Shown piece after piece: positions 1 through 6,328 of a DNA stretch of 15,384 bases; positions within the stretch are counted from its first letter, which is position 1; every line of letters begins with the position of its first letter. Below the pieces are notes generated by a model, which was not told the origin of the DNA, did no database searches, and saw only the letters and a program-made list of their open reading frames with translations. The translations under genes and the position numbers were made by a program. The DNA comes from Proteobacteria bacterium UBA3588. Lineage in GTDB: Bacteria; Pseudomonadota; Gammaproteobacteria; Thiohalomonadales; Thiohalomonadaceae. Where the stretch lies: contig DFMR01000025.1 in NCBI GenBank assembly GCA_002376325.1, forward strand, positions 17,683 to 33,066, read 5' to 3'.

Positions 1-368
1 CCGTTCTCCTGCTCCGGCATCTCCGAGTGGATGATGCCGCGCCCGGCGGTCATCCACTGCACGCCGCCCGCCTCGATCACCCCTTCGTGGCCGGCATTGT
101 CACGGTGGCGCATGTGACCGGCCAGCAGGTAGGTCACGGTCTCGAAGCCGCGATGGGGATGGGACGGGAAGCCGGCGATGTAGTCGTCGGGATCGTCGGA
201 GCTGAAGTGGTCGAGCATCAGGAACGGATCGAGCTGCGGTAGAATGTGGGTGCCGATGACCCGCACCAGCCGCACCCCGGCACCGTCCGAGGTCTCCAGG
301 CCGTGTACCACGCGCACCGGCCGGCGCGCGTGCGTTTCCTGTTTGGTTTCGGCCGCAATGGTTGTCAT
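1..368 (-). CDS. pirin family protein (3' end outside the window)
   Basis: This is the N-terminal 122 codons of a pirin-like bicupin protein; the C-terminal half lies beyond the left edge. Reading from ATG at 368, the conserved core is visible: LDHF near residue 52, FPSHPHRGFETVTYLL at 67-82 and the segment ending IIHSE at 112-116. His70, His72, His114 and Glu116 correspond to the four metal ligands of human pirin (two His in H-x-H, then His and Glu). Some bacterial members oxidise quercetin and many have no known substrate, so the activity here is open. The start has an AAGGA motif 7 bases upstream. The gene diverges from a LysR regulator with about 100 bases between them, a common arrangement in which the regulator controls the pirin gene. 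The family call is firm and the function is not. Confidence 0.93.
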   Translation of the reverse strand, partial: MTTIAAETKQETHARRPVRVVHGLETSDGAGVRLVRVIGTHILPQLDPFLMLDHFSSDDPDDYIAGFPSHPHRGFETVTYLLAGHMRHRDNAGHEGVIEAGGVQWMTAGRGIIHSEMPEQEN

Positions 369-471
369 GGAATATTCCTTAGTACGAGTGTCAGGTTAAT
401 GGCCAGTCTACCGTTGCGCATATCCGAATAAAGGCGATAATCGAGAAAATTCCGTTCCCACAGAGAGAACA
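369..471. promoter_or_regulatory. divergent intergenic control region, pirin / lysR
   Basis: This 103-base spacer must hold the promoters of both divergent genes. It is clearly more AT-rich than the coding DNA around it. On the plus strand a GATAAT (436-441) lies 16 bases after TTGCGC (414-419), a modest sigma-70 match for the LysR gene. No convincing minus-strand promoter is seen. A LysR operator (T-N11-A type) is expected here by analogy, but no single palindrome stands out. Confidence 0.4.
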
Positions 472-1404
472 ATGGATCGCTTCGAAGAGTTGCAAACATT
501 CACCGCCGTCGTGGAAAGCGGGAATTTCAGCGCCGCCGCCGAGCGCCTGAATCTGGCGAAGTCCGCGGTGAGTCGGCGTATCGGGGAGCTGGAGGCGCGC
601 CTGGGCGTGCAGCTGCTGAACCGTACCACCCGCCGCCTCAGCCTTACCGACGCAGGTCACACGTTCTATGAACACTGCGCGCGCCTGCTGGGCGATCTGG
701 CGGAGGCCGAACAGGCGGTTGCCAGCGGCCAGGCGGCCTTGGGCGGGCGCATCCGCATGGCGGCGCCGCTCTCATTCGGGCTGCTGCACCTGGAACCGGC
801 ACTGTCGGAGTTTCTGCTTGCCCACCCCGACGTGGAGCTGGATCTGGATCTCAGCGACCGGCAGATCAATTTGGTGGAGGAGGGGTTCGATCTGGCGATT
901 CGCATCGGTGAGCTTTCCGACTCGACCCTGGTGGCCAAGCGGCTGGCGCCGATCCATTTCGTCAATTGCGCCAGCCCCGAGTATCTGCGCCAACACGGTA
1001 CGCCAAGCACCCCGCAGGAATTGATCAACCACTATGGCCTGGCCTACGGCTACATCTCGACGGGGCAGCAGTGGACCTTCGTCGGCGACGATGGCAGCAC
1101 CACCACCGTAAAGGTGCGGCCGCGGATGCGCGCCAACAACGGCGACGCGCTGCAGCAGGCGGCCATCGCCGGGCTCGGCGTGCTGGCGGGACCCACTTTC
1201 ATCGCCTATCGCGCCGTCGCTGCCGGTCAGTTGCAGGTGATCATGCCCGGCTATCGGATGGCGTCGATGGCGGCCTTTGCCATCTATCCGTCGCGCCGCC
1301 ACCTGCCGCAACGGGTGCGCGTACTGATCGATTTCCTCGCCGAACGCCTGGGTGACGAACCCTACTGGGATCAGGAGATGGCGCAGGCCCTTGCCCGTGA
1401 GTGA
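472..1404 (+). CDS. LysR-type transcriptional regulator, CrgA-like
   Basis: This 310-residue regulator has the usual LysR length. The N-terminal winged helix-turn-helix is unmistakable: FxAVVESGNFSAAAERL near residues 10-26, then a recognition helix around SAVSRRIGELEARLGVQLLNRTTR to about residue 55 and LTDAG at 59-63. Residues from about 90 form the periplasmic-binding-protein-like effector domain; DLAIRIGELSDSTLVAKRL (near 142-160) is typical of the CrgA/DmlR-like subgroup. The effector cannot be named from sequence. The start at ATG 472 has only a weak GAGAGA upstream. Divergent placement from the pirin gene suggests it regulates that gene and itself. Its last codons overlap the likely start of tmcA, so the two may be translationally coupled, although their jobs look unrelated. 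Confidence 0.94.
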   Translation: MDRFEELQTFTAVVESGNFSAAAERLNLAKSAVSRRIGELEARLGVQLLNRTTRRLSLTDAGHTFYEHCARLLGDLAEAEQAVASGQAALGGRIRMAAPLSFGLLHLEPALSEFLLAHPDVELDLDLSDRQINLVEEGFDLAIRIGELSDSTLVAKRLAPIHFVNCASPEYLRQHGTPSTPQELINHYGLAYGYISTGQQWTFVGDDGSTTTVKVRPRMRANNGDALQQAAIAGLGVLAGPTFIAYRAVAAGQLQVIMPGYRMASMAAFAIYPSRRHLPQRVRVLIDFLAERLGDEPYWDQEMAQALARE

Positions 1405-3550
1405 GGCGGACCACCGCCGCCTGTGGATCCTGGCGGGAAGTCGGCCGTGGACGGTGACGACGGCGCGCGCACACCTGGCCGGCGGCGATACCTTCTGGAT
1501 CAGCGACGCGGTACCGCCGGACATGACCGGTAGCGCTGCGGTGCAGGCGCGCCGTCTGCTGGGCTGCGAGATCGACGTCCTGGTGTTCGACGCCTATGCC
1601 GGCTTCGACCCCGAAGCCTTCGGCGCCGCGGTGGGAGCGGTTCGGGGCGGCGGCCGGGTGGTGCTGCTGACGCCGCCGCTGGCGCGGTGGCCGGACTTCG
1701 TCGATCCCGAACATCTCCGTATTGCCGTCCATCCCTATGGTGCCGCCGATGTGAGCGGCCGTTACCTGCGGCGGCTCGTGGCGCTGGTGCGCGCCGATAG
1801 CGCGCTGCGATTGGTGACGGAGGGGACGGCGTTGCCGGCGCCGGAGCCTCTCGCCCCGGCGGCCGTGTCGGCCAACGGCCCTTGCCGCGGCGCCGATCAG
1901 GCGGCGGCGGTGGCGGCCGTCTGCGCAGTCGCCCATGGTCATCGCCACCGGCCCCTTGTGCTCACTTCCGATCGCGGCCGCGGCAAGTCGGCGGCGCTCG
2001 GCATCGCGGCGGCGCAATTGATGAGCGGGGGGGCGCTGCATATCGTCGTGACCGCGCCGCGCCGCGCCGCCGTCGATGCACTGTTCGATCACGCGGCGCG
2101 GCTGTTGCCGGGGGCGCGGCGGGAGCGCGCCACCTTGTCGTGGGGCGGGAGCCGGCTGGAGTTCGTGGCACCCGACGCGCTGCTGTTGCACCCGTCGCCG
2201 GCCGCCCTGCTGCTGGTGGATGAGGCGGCCGCCATTCCCACGCCCCTGCTGGAGCGGATGCTGGCGCACCATGCCCGCATCGTCTTCGCCACCACCGTGC
2301 ACGGCTATGAGGGGACCGGGCGCGGTTTCGCCGTGCGCTTTCACGGCGTATTGGCGCGGCGCACGCCCGGCTGGCGCGCACTGCGGCTGGAGATGCCGAT
2401 TCGCTGGGCGGCGCACGACCCGGTGGAGCGCTTCGTGTTTCGTGCACTGCTGCTGGACGCGGCGCCTGCCGACGATGCGGTGGTGGTTGCGGCGCAGGCG
2501 TGCGTGGTCGAGCGGCTCGATCGCGACCGTCTGGCCGCCGACGAGGCCACCCTGGCGCAGCTGTTCGGTCTGCTGGTATTGGCCCACTACCGTACCAGCC
2601 CGCTCGATCTGCGCCACCTGCTCGACGGTCCCAACGTGACGGTGTGGGCGGTCCGTTGCGGCGCTACCGTCGTGGCCACCGCGCTGACGGTGCGCGAGGG
2701 CGGTTTCGACCCGGCGTTGGCACGGGCAATCTACGAAGGGCGGCGCCGCCCGCGCGGCCACCTCATTGCGCAATCCTTGGCGGTGCACAGCGGTTTCGAA
2801 GCGGCGCCGCGGCTGGTCGGCGAACGGGTGATGCGTGTCGCGGTGCATCCGGCGCGGCAACGCCAGGGGGTCGGCACGCGTCTGTTAGGTGCGATCGCGG
2901 ATTGGGCGCAGGACGAGGGATGCGATTACGTGGGGGCCAGCTTCGGCGCCAGCGCGGAGCTGATGGCCTTCTGGCGCCGCCTGGAGATGTTGCCGTTACG
3001 CCTGGGCATGACGCGCGAAGCGGCGAGCGGGACCCATTCGGTGATCGTCATGCGCCCCCTGTCGGCGGCCGGCGCCGCTTGCTATGGCGCGATCCGCCGG
3101 CGCTTCTGCGGGCAATTGCCGACGTTCGTCAGCGAAGTGGTGCCCGACGTCGACGCGGAATTGGCGGCCGCCCTGTTGCAGGATACGCCGGCGTCGGCGG
3201 CGGAATGCTCCGCGGTATTGGATGCGCAGGATTGGCGCGACGTGATGAGCTTCGCCTTCGGCCGGCGCGGTTATGAAACCTGTCTGGTGGCGCTGCGCAA
3301 ACTGGTTACGGCCCTGCTCGGCGACGGCTCCCTGGCGCAGCGGCTGCCGCCCGACGCGTACGCACTGCTGTTCGACAAGGTGGTGCGGCGCAGCGGCTGG
3401 GCGGCCCTGGCCGCAGGGCACGGACTGGCCGGGAGGGCGGCGGCCGAGGCTGCGCTACGCGGCGCGTTGCGGCCGCTGCTTGCCGGCCTGCAACAGCCCG
3501 TCGTCGTTGAGGAGTCGGCGCGCTACGATGACGGAGCGGTCGCATTGTGA
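1397..3550 (+). CDS. tmcA: tRNA(Met) cytidine acetyltransferase TmcA
   Basis: TmcA uses acetyl-CoA and ATP to form N4-acetylcytidine at the wobble position of elongator tRNA(Met), which keeps AUG and AUA decoding apart. Order of parts (numbered from GTG 1397): an N-terminal segment beginning RRLWILAGSRPW like E. coli TmcA; Walker A DRGRGKSA with Lys197; Walker B LVDEAAAIP with Asp275-Glu276; the family motif TTVHGYEGTGRGF; HYRTSPLDLRHLLDGP; RRPRGHLIAQSLAVH; then a GNAT fold with the acetyl-CoA loop HPARQRQGVGTRLL at about 482-496; and a C-terminal tRNA-binding tail. The 717 residues compare with 671 in E. coli. The frame is open back to ATG 1352, but similarity begins only after residue 1397; GTG 1397 and TTG 1391 are both possible, with AGG at 1385-1387. 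It overlaps the lysR stop by 8 bases. Confidence 0.95.
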   Translation: MSEADHRRLWILAGSRPWTVTTARAHLAGGDTFWISDAVPPDMTGSAAVQARRLLGCEIDVLVFDAYAGFDPEAFGAAVGAVRGGGRVVLLTPPLARWPDFVDPEHLRIAVHPYGAADVSGRYLRRLVALVRADSALRLVTEGTALPAPEPLAPAAVSANGPCRGADQAAAVAAVCAVAHGHRHRPLVLTSDRGRGKSAALGIAAAQLMSGGALHIVVTAPRRAAVDALFDHAARLLPGARRERATLSWGGSRLEFVAPDALLLHPSPAALLLVDEAAAIPTPLLERMLAHHARIVFATTVHGYEGTGRGFAVRFHGVLARRTPGWRALRLEMPIRWAAHDPVERFVFRALLLDAAPADDAVVVAAQACVVERLDRDRLAADEATLAQLFGLLVLAHYRTSPLDLRHLLDGPNVTVWAVRCGATVVATALTVREGGFDPALARAIYEGRRRPRGHLIAQSLAVHSGFEAAPRLVGERVMRVAVHPARQRQGVGTRLLGAIADWAQDEGCDYVGASFGASAELMAFWRRLEMLPLRLGMTREAASGTHSVIVMRPLSAAGAACYGAIRRRFCGQLPTFVSEVVPDVDAELAAALLQDTPASAAECSAVLDAQDWRDVMSFAFGRRGYETCLVALRKLVTALLGDGSLAQRLPPDAYALLFDKVVRRSGWAALAAGHGLAGRAAAEAALRGALRPLLAGLQQPVVVEESARYDDGAVAL

Positions 3551-3569
3551 CGGGCTTGGTATTTCGCGC

Positions 3570-3590
3570 ATCAATCCACAACATATTGAT
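3570..3590. promoter_or_regulatory. inverted repeat in AT-rich patch upstream of the CZB gene
   Basis: ATCAAT and ATTGAT form perfect 6-bp half sites separated by 9 bases, inside a short AT-rich patch (about 3560-3605) that stands out from the surrounding GC-rich DNA. A TAAAAT at 3599-3604 could be a -10 element, but no matching -35 is present. The symmetry and position, about 130 bases before the next gene, would suit an operator. A 6-9-6 repeat is short enough to arise by chance, so this is tentative. Confidence 0.25.
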
Positions 3591-3717
3591 ATAACGCATA
3601 AAATCACGACTTCATGACCGTGCCGTGCTTGGATCGCGGACGCCGCGGGGGCATACTGCCGCGTAGCGGCCCGGCGGATAAGAGACCGCATAACGAGCAC
3701 AAGGTACGGGGTGTCAC

Positions 3718-4173
3718 ATGAGCATATTGTCCTGGCTTAAAACGGTAACGCACGGCGAAGGTTCCTCCGAACTGATCGCCGCCACGCCGATGCACTTCGC
3801 CCCCGGCGAAGAGGAGTTCCATGGTCTCAACATGAAAGAGGCGCTGGATACGCATCTCAAGTGGGTGCAACGGCTGGAGCAGCAGATGGGCGGCGTCGCC
3901 CACGAGACGGTGGATATCGTTCATGTAGCGGGGGACCACAACTGCGTCCTCGGCAAGTGGATCCATGGGGCGGCAAAACGCCAATTCGGCGAGCTGCCCG
4001 CATACGCCGAGCTGCGTCAGGCCCACGCCGACTTCCACATAGGCGTGGGGGCGATACTGAATGACGTGCAAAACGGCGACACGATGAACGTCGAGAGCGG
4101 AATGAAGAAGATCCGCCACCAGTCGGGCATGGTGCAGCTGGCCCTGATCCGGCTCTATTCGACCGGTGCCTGA
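3718..4173 (+). CDS. stand-alone CZB (chemoreceptor zinc-binding) domain protein
   Basis: This soluble 151-residue protein consists essentially of one CZB domain, the four-helix zinc-binding module known from chemoreceptors and from the N-terminus of the diguanylate cyclase DgcZ. The ligand set is complete: His46 in LDTHLKW, Cys76 in NCVLGKWIHG, and His103 and His107 in HADFH. In the family the Cys makes zinc binding sensitive to metal and to oxidants such as hypochlorous acid. There is no signal peptide, membrane segment, GGDEF or MCP signalling domain. The first 40 residues, including MSILSWLKTVTHGEGSS, have no recognised motif. The start at ATG 3718 has a weak AAGG/GGGG stretch upstream. 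An Aer receptor and a GGDEF protein lie elsewhere in the window, so it may act in trans on taxis or c-di-GMP signalling; that link is inference. Confidence 0.85.
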   Translation: MSILSWLKTVTHGEGSSELIAATPMHFAPGEEEFHGLNMKEALDTHLKWVQRLEQQMGGVAHETVDIVHVAGDHNCVLGKWIHGAAKRQFGELPAYAELRQAHADFHIGVGAILNDVQNGDTMNVESGMKKIRHQSGMVQLALIRLYSTGA

Positions 4174-4190
4174 CCCGCATTGCGCCGCCA

Positions 4191-4220
4191 GGGGCACGCA
4201 CGACGTTCCGCGCGTGTCCC
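4191..4220 (+). terminator. hairpin after the CZB gene, possible terminator
   Basis: GGGGCACGC (4191-4199) pairs with GCGTGTCCC (4212-4220), a 9-bp stem with one G-U pair and a 12-base loop, 17 bases after the CZB stop. The downstream sequence is pyrimidine-rich (CTCCCTTCC) but has no true U-tract, so Rho-independent termination may be inefficient. A second small hairpin, CGTTCG-CC-CGAACG, sits at 4250-4263. Confidence 0.4.
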
Positions 4221-4326
4221 GCGGCGTTCTCCCTTCCATCTGATCGGGCCGTTCGCCCGAACGCCGCTTGGTGCCCGCGATCGCGCATCCCTTGCGGGTC
4301 AGGCCGCGTCGGCGGTGGTTTTCAAT

Positions 4327-4332
4327 TACAAT
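4327..4332 (+). promoter_or_regulatory. possible -10 element for the ATPase-metA-kinase group
   Basis: TACAAT matches the sigma-70 -10 consensus at five of six bases and lies 32 bases before the TTG start of the ATPase, a plausible leader length. It sits in a short AT-rich patch (about 4318-4350) after GC-rich DNA. No acceptable -35 lies 16-18 bases upstream, so an activator may be needed or the match may be chance. Confidence 0.3.
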
Positions 4333-4364
4333 AGTCGACTCCACTTTAGTGCCGGAGCACGACC

Positions 4365-5210
4365 TTGAAGCTGAGCGTTGCCGAATTCCGCGACTGGAAC
4401 CATAAGTGCATCACCCTGCTGGGCATGTCGGGCGTGGGAAAAACCCGCATTTCCAACATGCTGCGCAGCGGCAGCTGGTTTCACTATTCCGCGGACTACC
4501 GCATCGGCACCCGCTATCTGGACGAGGCGATCCTGGACAACATCAAGCAGCAGGCGATGCAGGTGCCGTTCCTGCGCGACCTGTTGCACTCGGATTCCAT
4601 CTACATCCACAACAACATCACGGTGGATCATCTGAAGCCCGTTTCCACCTTCATGGGCAAGGTGGGTAACCCCGAGCTGGGCGGCCTGTCGCTGACCGAG
4701 TTCAAGCGCCGCCAGGGCCTGCACAAAACGGCGGAGATCGCCGCCTTCAACGATGTGCCCGAGTTCATCCGCAAGGCGCAGTCCATCTACGGCTATCAGC
4801 ACTTCGTCAATGATGCCGGCGGTTCCCTGTGTGAACTCGATGACGATGAAGTGCTGCGTGTGCTGGACGAGCATACCCTGCTGCTTTACATCAAGGCGAG
4901 CGAGAAGGATGAACGGGAACTGATTCGCCGCGCCGAAGCGGCACCGAAGCCGTTGTATTATCGCGATGCGTTCCTCGATGAACAGTTGGCCATCTACAAG
5001 CGCGATCGCGGCCTGGACTATGTCGCCATGATCGACCCTGACGATTTCGTGCGCTGGGTTTTCCCGCGGCTGTTTTATGCACGCATCCCACGCTACGACG
5101 CCATCGCCAAGAAATATGGTTACGTTATCACCACCGACGAACTGAGCCAGGTACACAGCGAGAGCGGGTTTCTGGACTTGATCGAGCGCGCCATCGAGCG
5201 CCGTGGCTGA
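4365..5210 (+). CDS. P-loop ATPase/kinase-like protein of unknown function
   Basis: This 281-residue soluble protein has a clean Walker A, GMSGVGKT at residues 20-27 (Lys26, Thr27), followed by HYSADYRIGTRYL near 40-52, where P-loop kinases often place substrate-contacting residues. A hydrophobic strand ending HFVNDAGGS (146-154, Asp150) is a plausible Walker B, and TLLLYIKAS further on resembles another core strand. The overall pattern is closer to small-molecule or nucleotide kinase-type P-loop folds than to AAA+ or ABC proteins; I cannot name the substrate. There is no signal peptide or membrane helix. The start is TTG 4365, supported by GGAG at 4354-4357 with 7-base spacing; no ATG lies between it and Walker A. 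Its stop is 19 bases before the MetA-like gene, whose ribosome binding site begins 4 bases after the stop, so the two are very probably co-transcribed and may work together. Confidence 0.75.
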   Translation: MKLSVAEFRDWNHKCITLLGMSGVGKTRISNMLRSGSWFHYSADYRIGTRYLDEAILDNIKQQAMQVPFLRDLLHSDSIYIHNNITVDHLKPVSTFMGKVGNPELGGLSLTEFKRRQGLHKTAEIAAFNDVPEFIRKAQSIYGYQHFVNDAGGSLCELDDDEVLRVLDEHTLLLYIKASEKDERELIRRAEAAPKPLYYRDAFLDEQLAIYKRDRGLDYVAMIDPDDFVRWVFPRLFYARIPRYDAIAKKYGYVITTDELSQVHSESGFLDLIERAIERRG

Positions 5211-5214
5211 CGAC

Positions 5215-5221
5215 GGAGGAG
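5215..5221 (+). promoter_or_regulatory. strong ribosome binding site fixing the metA start
   Basis: GGAGGAG lies 8 bases before ATG 5230. This favours ATG 5230 over the upstream in-frame GTG at 5203, which overlaps the ATPase stop and has no comparable site. Confidence 0.8.
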
Positions 5222-5229
5222 AAAACGCT

Positions 5230-6309
5230 ATGCCGCTGGTTGCACACTCCGATCTACCGGCCTTCGAGCGCATGAAGCTGGAGGGGCAAACCGTGCTGCC
5301 GCGCGATTATGCGCTACAGCAGGATATCCGCGAGCTGCACATCGGACTGCTCAACATGATGCCGGATGCCGCATTGGAAGCGACCGAGCGGCAGTTTTTC
5401 CGTCTGATCGGCGAAAGCAATCAGATCGCACAGTTCTACATGCATCCGTTTACGCTGCAGGAGCTGGAACGCGGCGCCAAAGGACAGGCGCATGTGGAGC
5501 GTCATTACGAGAGTTTCGATGCGGTGAAGGAGCAGGGGCTCGACGCGCTGTTCATCACCGGCGCCAACGTACAGGGTACCGAGCTGTCGTTGCAGCGGTT
5601 CTGGAAGCCGCTGATCGAGGTGATCGACTGGGCGCACGAAAACGTCACCTCCACCCTCTGTTCCTGTCTCACCACCCATGCGGTGATGGAATTCCGCTAC
5701 GGCCAGAAACGGCGGCGGCTCGGTTCCAAGCGCTGGGGCGTCTATTCGCACCGTGTGCTGGATCGCACCCATCCGCTGGTGACGGGCGTCAACACCCGCT
5801 TCGACGTGCCGCACTCGCGCTTCAACCAAATCGATCATGAGCAGTTCGACGCGGTCGGTTGCCGTGTGCTGGTGGAGAGCGCCGCCGCCGGTGTGCATCT
5901 GGCGGTGAGTCCCGACCTGTTCCGGCTGGTCTTCTTTCAAGGCCATCCCGAGTACGACGTGATCTCGCTGCTCAAGGAATACAAGCGTGAGGTATTGCGC
6001 TTTGCCGCCGGCGAGCGTGACGATTATCCGCCCTTTGTGGAAAATTACTTCACGCGCCAGGGCGAGGCAATCCTGGACGAATATCGCGAACAGGTGATGC
6101 GGGCCAGGAGCCGGAACGAGCCGATGCCCGAAATGCCCGAGTCGCTGGTGGCTACGCAGCTGGACAATACCTGGCATGATAGCGCGGAAGCGGTAATCAA
6201 CAATTGGATCGGCATGGTCTATCAACTCACCCATCACGATCGACGCACTCCCTTCAAGGCCGGCATCGATCCGGAGGATCCGCTCGGCCTGCTGCTCGAT
6301 CGCCGGTGA
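5230..6309 (+). CDS. metA: MetA-family homoserine O-acyltransferase (divergent)
   Basis: MetA acylates homoserine, the first committed step of methionine synthesis, in the cytoplasm. The protein aligns along its length with the family: IGLLNMMPDAALEATERQFFRLIG near 38-61, a TGA motif at 110-112, TSTL followed by the nucleophile Cys146, VYSHRV, PHSRFNQ, and GHPEYD with His239 and Glu241. These match Cys142, His235 and Glu237 of E. coli MetA. At 359 residues it is about 50 longer than E. coli MetA, mostly at the C-terminus. Two departures stand out: TGAN replaces TGAP, and Gln115 sits where Gly (succinyl-CoA type) or Glu (acetyl-CoA type) is found in studied enzymes. Acyl donor and even acceptor are therefore uncertain. 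It lies between a P-loop ATPase and a hybrid kinase, with 19-base gaps on each side. Family assignment is firm; exact substrate is not. Confidence 0.85.
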   Translation: MPLVAHSDLPAFERMKLEGQTVLPRDYALQQDIRELHIGLLNMMPDAALEATERQFFRLIGESNQIAQFYMHPFTLQELERGAKGQAHVERHYESFDAVKEQGLDALFITGANVQGTELSLQRFWKPLIEVIDWAHENVTSTLCSCLTTHAVMEFRYGQKRRRLGSKRWGVYSHRVLDRTHPLVTGVNTRFDVPHSRFNQIDHEQFDAVGCRVLVESAAAGVHLAVSPDLFRLVFFQGHPEYDVISLLKEYKREVLRFAAGERDDYPPFVENYFTRQGEAILDEYREQVMRARSRNEPMPEMPESLVATQLDNTWHDSAEAVINNWIGMVYQLTHHDRRTPFKAGIDPEDPLGLLLDRR

Positions 6310-6328
6310 TGCCGAGGGACGGCTGACT

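Noticed and set aside
1241..2860. Long minus-strand open frame of 539 codons opposite lysR and tmcA
   Set aside because: It is antisense to two well-recognised genes, rich in Arg, His and Gln, has no domain motifs, and is a typical product of high GC codon bias.
3674..3681. GCGGATAA before the CZB gene, resembling a sigma-28 -10 element
   Set aside because: Seven of eight bases match GCCGATAA, but the expected -35 position shows nothing like TAAA or TCAAG, and the element lies in GC-rich hairpin sequence.
5203..5229. GTG 5203 as the metA start, overlapping the ATPase gene
   Set aside because: It has no ribosome binding site, whereas GGAGGAG is correctly placed for ATG 5230 and family similarity starts after that point.
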